Assembly: GCA_021397835.1 (NCBI GenBank)
Contig: JAJFZO010000230.1
Location: 3,838,001-3,902,000 of the forward strand
Source: Moringa oleifera
Lineage: Eukaryota; Streptophyta; Magnoliopsida; Brassicales; Moringaceae
Length of the DNA: 64,000 nt
Direction: 5' to 3'
The notes under the pieces were generated by a model. It was not told where the DNA came from, ran no database searches, and saw nothing but the letters and a program-made list of their open reading frames with translations. A program made the position numbers and the translations under genes. This document shows, one piece after another, positions 15,600 to 27,325 of the stretch (positions within the stretch are counted from its first letter, which is position 1; the number at the start of each line of letters is the position of its first letter).

Positions 15600-16060
15600 C
15601 AATTATCTGAAATGGAAGATCAATTGGCCCGCCTTGAGAGGTTAGACCAAGCCTAGGCAGTCATGGATGAGAAGATGATGAAAAATCATCACGACATGTA
15701 GCTCATCATGCTGTACTAATTTCAACAAATGATGAGCTCTATAAGGGCTCTATTGAAAGAGAAGGCCCTTGTAGAACCTAAATAAGAAAGGGTCCAGAAC
15801 CCCCTAAGCTTCACTGTGAGACCCTCTCAACCTAGCAGCTGCTGGAACATCCTGAAATGTAGAGCAACCTAGCATTTTGAAGCCAGCAGATAAAGCTCCC
15901 AAAGTCATCCAAGTCGCTAACCTAGATGATCCTGTTGAGTTAGAGCACTTGGAGATTGTAACCCTTAGAACCAGGAGCTTTGGCTAGAATAAAGGGACTG
16001 GCGGAACTAGTAAGATCCCTTAAGCAGGAAAAGGAAGCTGTATGGGTAAATATTTTTGAG
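15600..16060 (+). mobile_element. Upstream part of the second gypsy gag remnant
   Basis: This stretch leads into the gag core at 16060 and gives broken frames rich in charged residues (for example MEDQLARLERLDQA). It is consistent with the N-terminal coiled region of the same Gag. Stops occur in every frame. The assignment rests mainly on position. Confidence 0.4.
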
Positions 16061-16430
16061 CTTGGTGACCGGCCTGATCATTCCTCTTAAGTCCAAATCC
16101 CTTGAATTTGACAAATACGACAAGATCCCCTGCCCTTGTACTCATTTAAACATGTTCCTACATTAGATGCATAGGCATAAGAGGAATCAAAAACTCCTCA
16201 TCCATTGGTTCTAAGACTGTTTCAAAGACGAAGCACTTGAGTGGTACACCAAACTCGAGCCTGCTAAGATTTAAGATGGGGAGATCTACCTATTGCATTC
16301 CTACTCCACTGCCAACCCATGGAGGAACTGGATCCCAAATGGGTCAGTCTTCAGCATATGAGCAGAAAGAACAATGAGACTTTCAAAGAGCATACTATGG
16401 ATGAAGGGAAACTGCGACTTTATTTTTCAG
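16060..16430 (+). mobile_element. Ty3-gypsy gag fragment (N-terminal/core part)
   Basis: With frameshifts and stops, the translation shows the plant retrotransposon Gag core in order: SLEFDKYDKIPCPCTHL, KLLIHWF-x-DCFKDEALEWY, then LDPKWVSLQHMSRKNNETFK. The element is therefore clearly gypsy-derived and clearly dead. It lies downstream of a gag C-terminus/protease pair on the same strand, so it is either a second element or a rearranged part of the first. Confidence 0.75.
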
Positions 16431-17076
16431 TCTCGCATATGAAACGCTTGACGCGAGCTTTATTTCTTACCTTCTTTGTCAAATTATGTAAAAATCTACA
16501 AAATATAGAACATTCACCAACATTGCATACAATTAAATGAAAATGATATTTTGTAACGTATTATTGAGACTCAAGTTTGCTCCTCAAACTACATCTCTTT
16601 TTGACTTTGTTTTCCAGGTTCATCGGGATTTAATGTAGTTCTTGAACAAGCCTTAGGTCTTGGTTATTTATTGAGTTCCGGGCTGGAAATCTTTAATAAT
16701 ACTCATATTCTTGATAACTCATTGGGAAAATTCATTAGGGCTTATCTAGAGAATACATCGGGTTTTTCTTTGGTTTACTCACAATCAAGATTTTTGGTGT
16801 AGAGGATGCACTGAGATCAATGCTTTTGGTAATCTGAGGCTGACTTCTTCACATCGATTCCCTTATTGACATCGGCTCAATGCCTTAGGCAATTTGAGAC
16901 TGAGTTCATGACAAATGTGGTGCTGTCACATCGAGTTTCTTTCATTTAGATTTAATTCAAAATATTTATCAAAATTCTCAAGTTTGTAATGATCATCCTA
17001 ATATTTTTAAGTACAATGAAGATTTGAATTTTTGAAAATGTAAATTTCATTTATTGCGAAGAAGAGTTTGTCATTG

Positions 17077-17078
<2 letters not shown>

Positions 17079-17160
<82 letters not shown>
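17079..17160. repeat. (AT)41 microsatellite
   Basis: An uninterrupted run of about 41 AT dinucleotides. It lies within transposon-derived sequence and is likely to be length-variable. Confidence 0.97.
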
Positions 17161-17162
<2 letters not shown>

Positions 17163-19500
17163 CTCTAAAAGCCTAGGCTAACCTGTAATCTTAACCGTAT
17201 AAGGAGTCAAAGTCACAGTCAGGGTTTAGCCTTTAAGAACAGACGCTGATGTTCCCCCATCAGTGGGCCATTCAGCCACCTCCGCTAGATTTATGAGGAA
17301 GACTTCCAAATGTTTAGAGTTGACTAGTGAGATTTGAGCTAGAGGAGCCACCTACACCTAAGATAGATACAGGTCAGGGTATTGATCTTGGATCTCCTAC
17401 ATAATGCACCTCTTGATTGTCCAGTAAAGTTTGGAAGCCTATTCCTCAATTTTAACCTGATACGCATTTGTCATTAGAAATTTGTTAACAGTATAAGATC
17501 GGGCTTCCTCCTGAATTGCTCTTATCTCCTTCACATGTTACAGGATAGGCTTATTCTTCATATGGCTTATCCTAACTTCAACATTGGCTTCCACCTAGGC
17601 TATCTTCAACTTTATCTCATCTACGTCTACTTGAACCTTGACTACTCTTCATATTCTCAGTTTTTAACTACGTAAGCGTGATTTTTTTTGATAGCGTTAA
17701 ATAATGGATTTGTCGGTGAGTTTGGCTTCGTTCATGAAGTGACAAAGGGCAACATTGATGTGGTTATACTTGTTGATGAGTACAATCATTATTAGGACTA
17801 ACGACAAATAAAAAAGAAATTCAAATCACAAAGTTTATAGTTATTATTTCCAAAAAATAACAAAATAAAAGGAAACAAACACTTACCTCCCCGAAGCAGA
17901 CCATAATCCTATCCAAAAACAAGATGTTGTCCTCCCTCCCCAGTTATCTCATATCTTGTAGAAGAATAAACTTCAGCTACCCCTCTTGCACCAGACTTGG
18001 CTGTTCCAAGTAGTCTTCAGTTGGGACATTCTACTCCAATGTGAACCTCTCCTCCAAAAGAGAAGTTTTGGCTCATTAAGGGCATATTTAATATGTCCAT
18101 TCCCTTCAGTGGCTTCCTTTAGCCTAATTTTTTTCGATGGTTAAGAAAGCAACAACCACTATTTTTCCCTTTTTAGTAGCCAGGGCACCGATATTCAGGC
18201 CAGCATTGCCTACCTTCCTCTTTGGGGCAGCTTGGTGAGGATTGAACCATTTGCTAGACTCTGGCAGCAATTCTAAGGCAAAAATTCTCTCCTTGGGATC
18301 GCTTATCTAGAGCGATATCCATGGCTTTCTAAAGTTATTTTTTTGTCACCTGGGGGATAGTAGGTTGTGGTCCATTTCATCAAGGTTTGCAAATTAATAA
18401 AAGAGATACTATCAGTAATAAACATAAAGAACTAGAAATTATTTGAAAGTTAAAGGAGAAAAGGACTAAGACCTGATGTGGCATCACACTAGAGGCCAAA
18501 CTAGAGAATGGGGGACTTAAAGTTTCACACTTTAAATCCTACATCAGGTTATACCACTTTATCATGGAAAGAATTTGGTGTAGGGAGTAAAAGGATTGCC
18601 TGCCTTTCACTGGAGAGACCCTTTTCAAGTGTAGGACTTCATGTGGAAACTAGATGGCTGCCTGCCACTTATCGGGTTAATTCCCTCTTTAGGAATAAGA
18701 CTGAGTTTGGCTTTAGGATGGTGAACATCGATGTTTTTGGAAAGGGGTGAGTTAGGTTATTCTTCAATACCCAAGCTTGAGACTATATTGGTTGACCTGC
18801 AGGTTTTATTAAATTTAAATATTTTATACGAAGACATAGTGGCTCTAACCACAGACATCCTATTGCTATTAAAATGGTCCTTAAAGCTATCTGCGTCCTT
18901 CTAACCATAAAAGGACTTGAAAGCCGATGTAAGATCAAGGTGGACTTTTTATTGTGGAATTTCCTGGAAGGCTCAGTGCAGGTACTAAGGTATTGTTAAT
19001 TTTTGGGCTTAAAAGATCAAAAAGTGTTTTTTGATCCAACTTTTGTTATTGCATTGCAGCCCATTGGTGAAGAGCTTTGGCTGATACTAGTGAAGTAATG
19101 GAATTTAAACTTTAAGTTCTTTTCATCTTTATAGACCTTTAACTCAAAAAATTAGGCAAAAAGGACAATAGAAACATATATGTACAATCCATGGGCATGA
19201 TTTTAGATGTGAATGTGAGCAAATAACGCCAAGAGTTAGGTATAGTTGAGAAGGTGAAACCTTAAATTGCCTACAAATGCTTTAGTAAAAAAGGTGGATG
19301 GGAAGATCTTAATGTCCTTTGAGGGTAGATAAAAGGACCTAGACTCTTGGCTATCAATCTAGAAGAAGAAATGAAGAGAAAATATCGAAGAACTCTCCTA
19401 AACCATGAAGAATGACGAAGATGAAGGCTCTCTTGAGACAACTTTTTTGACTTATCTAAAGACTCCATTAAAAGCTTTTCCAAGACTTCCGGGACCTTCA
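17161..19500. other. Transposon-derived sequence without an intact gene
   Basis: Only broken frames are visible. On the minus strand about 17.4-18.4 kb gives short lysine-rich and coiled-coil-like pieces interrupted by stops, as in degraded LTR-retrotransposon gag regions. The + frame at 18508-18750 (80 residues) is not similar to anything I recognise. I assign no function. Confidence 0.4.
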
Positions 19501-19504
19501 ATTA

Positions 19505-20045
19505 GGGTCATCAAGTTACCCATATTCAACTAGATCTTACTGGTCTTTAAGCATTCCTCCAAAAATGGATCACGTCCACCTGGGTCTTTTAAACCAGGTC
19601 ATTGGGCAACCTAAATTTTAACTAGGTCTTCCTAGTCCTCAAGCACTCTTTGACAAGTGTCATGCTTACATGGGTCTTTTAAACTAGGTCATTAGGCAAC
19701 CCAACTCTTGAGTGCATCTTATTGGTCCTTAAGCACTCCTTAACAAGCGTGTCATGTTCATAGTGGGCTTTACAGTAAGTTATTTGGCAACCCAACTCTT
19801 GACTAGGTTTTACTAATCCTTAAGTACTCCTTGACATGGGTCGTGCTCACATTGATCTGTTAAATTAGGTTATTAAGCAGCCTAACTTTTAACCTGGCCT
19901 TACTGGTCCTTGAGCACTCTTTAACAAGCAAGTGACATTCACATCAGTCTTTTAAATTAGGTTTTTGGGTATCCTAACTCTTGACCAGGTGTCATTAGTC
20001 AAGCACTCCTTAACAAATGAGTCTCAAAACTTATATGGGTCTTGA
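19505..20045 (+). repeat. Degenerate ~91-bp tandem array, about six copies
   Basis: The motif (T)TGGTCCTTAAGCACTCCTT recurs with changes at about 19541, 19633, 19723, 19814, 19904 and 19996, giving spacings of 90-92 bp. Each unit also holds GGGTCTTTTAAACTAGGTCA and CAACCCAACTCTTGAC-like segments in constant order. Copies differ considerably, so the array is old. Confidence 0.85.
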
Positions 20046-20210
20046 ACATTATTCAAGACCTTATTAAGAGCTCCTACAAAGCTCATTTAAGACCTACTGC
20101 AAAGCTCATTCAAGACCTATTCAAGAAATACTATCAAGCTCATTTGCCCTATCAAAAGCTCCTAAAAAGCTCTTACAAAGCTAATTTAAGACCTCATTAA
20201 GTCTCGCAAC
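20045..20210 (+). repeat. Short interspersed direct repeats (AAAGCTCAT...CAAGACCT)
   Basis: Immediately after the 91-bp array, the words CAAAGCTCATT and AAGACCT(A/T)-TTC/CAAG recur several times at irregular 20-50 bp spacing. It looks like a second, shorter degenerate tandem repeat. Confidence 0.55.
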
Positions 20211-20659
20211 CCCTTTTCTAAACCTTGAAAGACTTGTAAGGCTTCTTTGATATGGTGTCCATAATCCTCTTAATGGGCTAATCAGCACATATCTTTTTTT
20301 TTTTTTACTTTTTAATTTCATTTTTCTTCTTTTTCTCCTATGGGAAAAATTAGGTATCCACATGCATTAATATGTAATCATATGCAACCACAATTCATGA
20401 TTCTCTATAATTCAAATGGTTAAAAGAAGCAACACTTAATCCTTTCATATGAAAATAATCACCATGCAAGGAGCATCGTGCATATCATGTAATGAAATAA
20501 TATGATATATCATTCTTTTAAAAAGAAAAGGAATAAATTAGTGGAGTGTCTGAGGACCTTGACAAAGAAATCTTATAATTGTATTATAAGTCTAGTGTCT
20601 TAGTAGGTAAATGAACTGAAAATGGAGAACTGAGGAATCCACCGAAGACAAGGATAAAT

Positions 20660-20965
20660 ATTTTGCATTTATTATTAATAAACATCTATAATGTATAATT
20701 AAACAAAAAAAAAAAAAGAACTTTTAACAAAAATCAAGAACAAAGAATTAACACAAGCCTTATGAAGATTAAGTTTACAAATGTAACTCTTATCCAAAAT
20801 TTAAAATTAATTTAAGTGGTTGACAAGATAAACGTTGATTAAAATGTAAAGATATGTATTCAAAGAAATAATGATATTTTGGATAGAGAAATATTAAATA
20901 AAGAGAGAATTTTTGCTTAAAATCTAATCTCATTAATCTTTTAAATTTTTTTTCTTAAAATCTAA
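20660..20965 (+). pseudogene. Decayed NAC-unit promoter, gene body missing
   Basis: This region aligns along its length with the promoter of the NAC genes at about 22690-22960. Shared, in order, are CAAAGAATTAA, GAAGATTAA, TTTAAAATTAATTTAA, AAGATATGTATTCAAA and GAGAAATATTAAATAAAGAG, with many substitutions. Where the functional copies continue to the TATA-like box and the ATG, this copy runs into other sequence (block at 20968). It is therefore a relic unit 0 whose NAC coding part was deleted. Confidence 0.75.
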
Positions 20966-20967
20966 TG

Positions 20968-21335
20968 TTTTTAAACATTGTATATATGCAATCTCTCTCT
21001 CTTTCTTTATATATACATAGAGAGAGAGAGTTCGCATAAGGACAAGTGAAATTTTTTTGGGTTTATGTTTAATTGTCTTTCCTAAAGTGAAAAGATAAAT
21101 ATGATTAATTTTAAGATTAAGAGTTGATCATTATCTTGGTGCTTTAAATTTGCAAGCATATTTTTAGTTTGTATAGCTAATATATTTTAGTTACTCTTAA
21201 AAAAAAAAAGAGAAGATTTTTAAAATTTCAAAGCAAGATAGTATCCATAAAATGTAATTCACATGTGATATGACACTTAATTCTTTGGCTCTTTGAAATT
21301 TTAAGTATATAATAATTCCAAAATCTTTTTACCGA
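20968..21335 (+). repeat. Array-flanking repeat F, left copy
   Basis: This block begins TTTAAACATTGTATATATGC and contains a (CT)n/(GA)n inverted stretch and TTCGCATAAGGACAAG. It recurs at 36538-36930 on the far side of the NAC array, in the same orientation but diverged. It is absent from the junctions between units 1 to 5. It marks the edge of an older, larger duplication. Confidence 0.85.
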
Positions 21336-22689
21336 ATAGTATTGGGCCGTAATTTACATGATTTTTACATTAATATGTTATGTATGATATACATAGAAAA
21401 AATACAACAATGATAATTATACGGAACTCGAGTACAAAAAAATTTAGTAAAATTTAATATTTATGTGACAAAAATGTTATTTATAGGTTTCTAAAAAAAA
21501 GATAACTCATTTGCTGATGTGATTTATGATAATCTTTTTAGTGGTCATTGATAAACTGTAATTGAACCAAATGAGTGTGTGTATATATATATATATATGT
21601 ATATAACCATATTTTTTGAAAACTAATATAAATTAAATACTCTGTGAATTCTAATCTTTTAAATAAATAATGTCTGAAATTAAAATGAGATTTATAAGTT
21701 TAAATAAACTTAAAAAGTAAAACCTTTCATATACAAACAAAATTATGACATCGAACAAGATTGCATTATGCCCTAATTAAATTCATCCATCAATAAATTT
21801 AGCACTTTATATACAATTGTCTACAATTATTTGAAAAAAAAAATAATGTTGTAATTTGTTTGTTTATGTTTTATTTATATCATAATAGCATAGTAATTGG
21901 ATTATTAAGAAAGAGAAACATTCAATATTAGGCGAAGGTAAAACTTTGGTGCCATAATTGAAGACAAACACAATTTTTTATATACCCATATGCCTACATG
22001 CACCAACCGCCTCATTTGTTTTTAAGTTTTCCCATTACATGACAAGACTTGGTGAATAAAAACAGCATAAATCATTAAATTTGATATTGGGTTTTTGTGT
22101 AATGCCTGGTGAATGTTTGATTCTGTATGTCGGATAACTTAAAACATTTATATAATTATGATCTTAATTAATTAAAAGTTTTACACACATATATATATAT
22201 ATATGTGTAAGTGCAATATGATGTTAATGTGTATGATCATACAATTAATAATTTTAACATAACTACTCAAACCATAATAATACAATAAAAAATTAGTATT
22301 AGTAATTGTTATAATTAAATTATTGGTGCTATCTCATATGAGAGAAAATCGATATTTGCGTAAAAACATACTAAGAGGTACAATAGATTTAATCGTCTTC
22401 TTAACATCATAAGTCCCATATGAAACTTTATAGCTACCTTTCGATTATCTGATTAGATTGACTTTCCAAAATTTTATATAAAATTTTTAATATTATTTAC
22501 GTTATTTTGTTAATTGACTTATTTAATATATGTAGTACCAAAATTTGATTTGATCTTTTGTTAGATTGTTATCTCATAATATTAGTCATATATTTTACTA
22601 GACCATTGTTGTTTTGCTCTACCCGATGACATTGTACATTATAATATTTAAAAATGGATGTACGCTAGTAATATTATATATATGCATGA

Positions 22690-23038
22690 TTGATAAGCAT
22701 TTATAGTGTATAATTATCTAAGAAAATGAAGTTTTGAAAAAAATTCAAAAACAAAGAATTAATACAGGCCTTTTGAAGATTAAATTTACAAATGTTACCC
22801 TTATACAAGATTTAAAATTAATTTAAATGGTCGACAAGATAAACATCGATTAAAAATGCAAAGATATGTATTCAAACAGATAACGATGTTTCGAATAGAG
22901 AAATATTAAATAAAGAGATAATTTTCATTCAAATTCTTTCCTCATGAATCCTTTAAATACCCCACGTATTAAGTCAAGTTTTTCATATTCTTATACCTTG
23001 CGAAAAGAGAGAGTGTTGAGAAAAGAGAAAGTTCTGCT
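22690..23038 (+). promoter_or_regulatory. Promoter and leader of NAC copy 1
   Basis: A TATA-like CTTTAAATACCCC lies at 22951-22963, followed by a short leader rich in GAAAAGAGA that ends at the ATG at 23039. The same arrangement occurs in all five units. Units 1 and 2 share TGGTCGACAAG, GATGTTTCG and TTGCGAAAAG, where units 3-5 have TGGTTGACAAG, GATATTTCG and TTGTGAAAAG. Confidence 0.55.
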
Positions 23039-23814
23039 ATGGAGATGCAACTTGCATTAGAATCACTGCCTACTGAAATCTGCAATGACGACGATCCCTA
23101 CTTCGACTCATTTCCTGAAGGTTATCGGTTTAAGCCGTATGACGAGGAGATTATTGTTCATTACTTGCAGCCTAAGTTGGAAAATAAGACGTTACCACGT
23201 AATAGAATGAAGGAAGTGGAGTTCTACAAGTATGACCCTGCAACACTTGCTGCAAGTTGCCGACCACAAGGCGAAAAAGAATGGTACTTCTTTACCCTAA
23301 GAGATCGCAAGTATGCCAAAGGACAACGACCAAATCGAGTGGTTGGTGATGGATACTGGAAGGCAACAAGTGGTGATAAGGTTATTAAGTTCCAAGGTCG
23401 AGCAGTTGGATACAAGAAGGTTTTGGTATTTTTTAGGGGCAAGCCTCCGAATGATGAGAAGACTGATTGGATTATGTATGAGTATAGAGTAGACAACCCT
23501 TGCACCCGAAAAAAGACTGACAACGACATTTGGGTACTTTAATTCAATCTTAATTTATTTTATTTTATTCGTATATACTTGAATTATTGTTAAAATTAAC
23601 AATATTAATTGCTTGTTATGTGTTGTAGCTCAATGACTGGGTTTTATGCAAACTCTATGAAAATTCTGTCAAAAACAAAAAATACCCAAAGCGAGACCTT
23701 GAAAATTCCCCTGCATTGTCGCCTAACGAAGGGAATCCTCATGATGAGATAGAAGAAATTTTGTCTGGTGTTTGCTTGGACGAGATGCATCAAATCTTGG
23801 CAAACATGATGTAA
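23039..23814 (+). CDS. NAC-domain transcription factor, tandem copy 1
   Basis: NAC proteins are plant-specific nuclear transcription factors that bind DNA as dimers through an N-terminal ~150-residue domain. Two exons, 23039-23533 and 23629-23814 (TAA), separated by a 95-bp GT-AG intron, encode 226 residues. NAC subdomains are visible. A: FPEGYRFKPYDEEIIVHYL, residues 25-43. B: about 55-70, degenerate and lacking the usual PW-x-LP. C: EWYFFTLRDRKYAKGQRPNR and GDGYWKATSGDK, about 81-114. D: VGYKKVLVFFRGKPP...KTDWIMYEYR, about 123-150. E: DWVLCKLYE, starting just after the splice. Only about 50 residues follow subdomain E, far fewer than the activation tails of most NACs. They end in an acidic, helix-like DEIEEILSGVCLDEMHQI. 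The target genes and subfamily are unknown. The intron starts with GTACTT directly after the DIW codons; unspliced RNA would stop two codons later. Confidence 0.93.
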
Positions 23815-24324
23815 TGCCCATCTCTTTTAGAGGCATAACCTTGCAAATAAAATACTATATATTGATGTGTAAAAATGGAGATTTAGCACACTAATGCAAT
23901 TGTGACTATTATTTTTAATTTAGATTATTGTACATAACAAAAGTGACAACTAGAACCATACAACTTCATATTTTTCATGTATTACTCTCAAAAAGAAAAT
24001 AAAGATATTTTGTAAAATAATATCACAAGGTTTAATTGTAAAATTATTTTTAAGTGGTTTTTGTTCATATCATTATGTTTCTTGAATGAGATTAGATCAT
24101 ATATATGTTTCTCTTTAATAAGCTTTTTAGTCTTTTTATAAAATTAAATTCATGATATTTCATTGTTACACAACAATATGTTTCATTAATGTAAAATATG
24201 ATCCTTTTACATGATAACTGGAAAGAATTAGGTAATCTTATATTAAAACTTTGAAACCAAATTTTGACATTTCAAATTTAATTTTTATCACTCTAATTCA
24301 TATAAATGAATGCAAATTGAAACA

Positions 24325-25177
24325 ATAGTATTCGGCCGCAATTTACATGACTTTTACATTAATATGTTATGTATGATATACATAGAAAAAAATACAAAAA
24401 TGATAATTATACGAAACTCGAGTACATAAAAAATTTAGTAAAATTTAGTTATTTGTGTGACAAAAATGTTATTTATAGGTTTCTAACAAAAAGATAACTC
24501 ATTTGATGATATGATTTATGATAATCTTTTTAGTGGTTATTGATAAGTTGTAATTGAATCAAATGAGCGTGTGTGTGTGTGTATATATATATATATATCA
24601 TGTTTTTTGAAAACTAATATTAATTAAATACTCTGTGAATTCAAATCTTTCAAATAAATAATGTTTGAAATTAAAATGAGATTGATAAGTTTAAATAAAC
24701 TTCTTAAAAAGTAAAACCTTTCATGTACAAACAAAATTATGACATCGAACAAGATTGTATTATGCCTTAATTAAATTCATCCATCAACAAATTTAGCACT
24801 TTATATACAATTGTCTACATTTCTTTGAAAAAATTAATGTTGTAATTTGTTTGTTTATGTTTTATTTATATCATAATAGCATAGTAATTGGATTATTAAG
24901 AAAGAGAAACATTCAATATTAGTCGAAGGTAAAACTTTGGTGCCATAATTGAAGACAAACACAATTTTTTATATACCCATATGCCTACATGCACCAACCC
25001 CCTCATTTGTTTATTAGTTTTCCCATTACATGACAAGACTTGGTGAATAAAAACAGCATAAATCATTAAATTTGATATTGGGTTTTTGTGTAATGCCTGG
25101 TGAATGTTTGATTCTGTATGTCGGATAACTTAAAACATTTATATAATTATGATCTTAATTAATTAAAAGTTTTACAC

Positions 25178-25209
<32 letters not shown>

Positions 25210-27325
25210 AAGTGCAATATGATGTTAATGTGTATGATCATACAATTAATAATTTTAACATAACTACTCAAACCATAATAATACAATAAAAAATTAGTAT
25301 TAGTAATTGTTATAATTAAATTATTGGTGCTATCTCATATGAGAGAAAATCGATATTTGCGTAAAAACATACTAAGAGGTACAATAGATTTAATCGTCTT
25401 CTTAACATCATAAGTCCCATATGAAACTTTATAGCTACCTTTCGATTATCTGATTAGATTGACTTTCCAAAATTTTATATAAAATTTTTAATATTATTTA
25501 CGTTATTTTGTTAATTGACTTATTTAATATATGTAGTACCAAAATTTGATTTGATCTTTTGTTAGATTGTTATCTCATAATATTAGTCATATATTTTACT
25601 AGACCATTGTTGTTTTGCTCTACCCGATGACATTGTACATTATAATATTTAAAAATGGATGTACGCTAGTAATATTATATATATGCATGATTGATAAGCA
25701 TTTATAGTGTATAATTATCTAAGAAAATGAAGTTTTGAAAAAAATTCAAAAACAAAGAATTAATACAGGCCTTTTGAAGATTAAATTTACAAATGTTACC
25801 CTTATACAAGATTTAAAATTAATTTAAATGGTCGACAAGATAAACATCGATTAAAAATGCAAAGATATGTATTCAAACAGATAACGATGTTTCGAATAGA
25901 GAAATATTAAATAAAGAGATAATTTTCATTCAAATTCTTTCCTCATGAATCCTTTAAATACCCCACGTATTAAGTCAAGTTTTTCATATTCTTATACCTT
26001 GCGAAAAGAGAGAGTGTTGAGAAAAGAGAAAGTTCTGCTATGGAGATGCAACTTGCATTAGAATCACTGCCTACTGAAATCTGCAATGACGACGATCCCT
26101 ACTTCGACTCATTTCCTGAAGGTTATCGGTTTAAGCCGTATGACGAGGAGATTATTGTTCATTACTTGCAGCCTAAGTTGGAAAATAAGACGTTACCACG
26201 TAATAGAATGAAGGAAGTGGAGTTCTACAAGTATGACCCTGCAACACTTGCTGCAAGTTGCCGACCACAAGGCGAAAAAGAATGGTACTTCTTTACCCTA
26301 AGAGATCGCAAGTATGCCAAAGGACAACGACCAAATCGAGTGGTTGGTGATGGATACTGGAAGGCAACAAGTGGTGATAAGGTTATTAAGTTCCAAGGTC
26401 GAGCAGTTGGATACAAGAAGGTTTTGGTATTTTTTAGGGGCAAGCCTCCGAATGATGAGAAGACTGATTGGATTATGTATGAGTATAGAGTAGACAACCC
26501 TTGCACCCGAAAAAAGACTGACAACGACATTTGGGTACTTTAATTCAATCTTAATTTATTTTATTTTATTCGTATATACTTGAATTATTGTTAAAATTAA
26601 CAATATTAATTGCTTGTTATGTGTTGTAGCTCAATGACTGGGTTTTATGCAAACTCTATGAAAATTCTGTCAAAAACAAAAAATACCCAAAGCGAGACCT
26701 TGAAAATTCCCCTGCATTGTCGCCTAACGAAGGGAATCCTCATGATGAGATAGAAGAAATTTTGTCTGGTGTTTGCTTGGACGAGATGCATCAAATCTTG
26801 GCAAACATGATGTAATGCCCATCTCTTTTAGAGGCATAACCTTGCAAATAAAATACTATATATTGATGTGTAAAAATGGAGATTTAGCACACTAATGCAA
26901 TTGTGACTATTATTTTTAATTTAGATTATTGTACATAACAAAAGTGACAACTAGAACCATACAACTTCATATTTTTCATGTATTACTCTCAAAAAGAAAA
27001 TAAAGATATTTTGTAAAATAATATCACAAGGTTTAATTGTAAAATTATTTTTAAGTGGTTTTTGTTCATATCATTATGTTTCTTGAATGAGATTAGATCA
27101 TATATATGTTTCTCTTTAATAAGCTTTTTAGTCTTTTTATAAAATTAAATTCATGATATTTCATTGTTACACAACAATATGTTTCATTAATGTAAAATAT
27201 GATCCTTTTACATGATAACTGGAAAGAATTAGGTAATCTTATATTAAAACTTTGAAACCAAATTTTGACATTTCAAATTTAATTTTTATCACTCTAATTC
27301 ATATAAATGAATGCAAATTGAAACA
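24325..27325 (+). repeat. NAC array unit 2 (~3.00 kb)
   Basis: Direct tandem copy joined to unit 1 at AAATTGAAACAATAGTATTC. Its head has the array type, while its promoter matches unit 1. It carries a longer (TG)n run after the (AT)n tract near 25180-25208 than the other units. Confidence 0.95.
26040..26815 (+). CDS. NAC-domain transcription factor, tandem copy 2
   Basis: Exons are 26040-26534 and 26630-26815, and the 226-residue product is identical to that of copy 1. I saw no base difference from copy 1 in the exons, the intron or the immediate leader, which makes this the closest pair across gene and promoter. The gene lies 3001 bp downstream of copy 1 with its own promoter and 3' flank, so it should be an independently transcribed gene. 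The start is the ATG after TTCTGCT; no earlier in-frame ATG exists. An alternative view is assembly duplication, but unit 2 differs from unit 1 in the head and the (TG)n tract. Confidence 0.92.

Larger units (their letters stand above)
21336..24324 (+). repeat. NAC array unit 1 (~2.99 kb)
   Basis: This is the first of five tandem direct units, counted from ATAGTATT(G/C)GGCCG. Its first ~700 bp (head) differs from the heads of units 2-5 at many sites (for example TTTGCTGATGTG where the others have TTTGATGATATG) and at some of these matches the right-hand relic instead. From about 22000 on it is nearly identical to unit 2. It contains head, promoter, the NAC gene and its 3' flank. Confidence 0.93.

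Noticed and set aside
23224..23529. 101-residue open frame antisense to the NAC exon (also at 26225, 29220, 32213 and 35209)
   Set aside because: It is a shadow of the NAC coding exon, repeated only because the exon is repeated. No family is recognisable.
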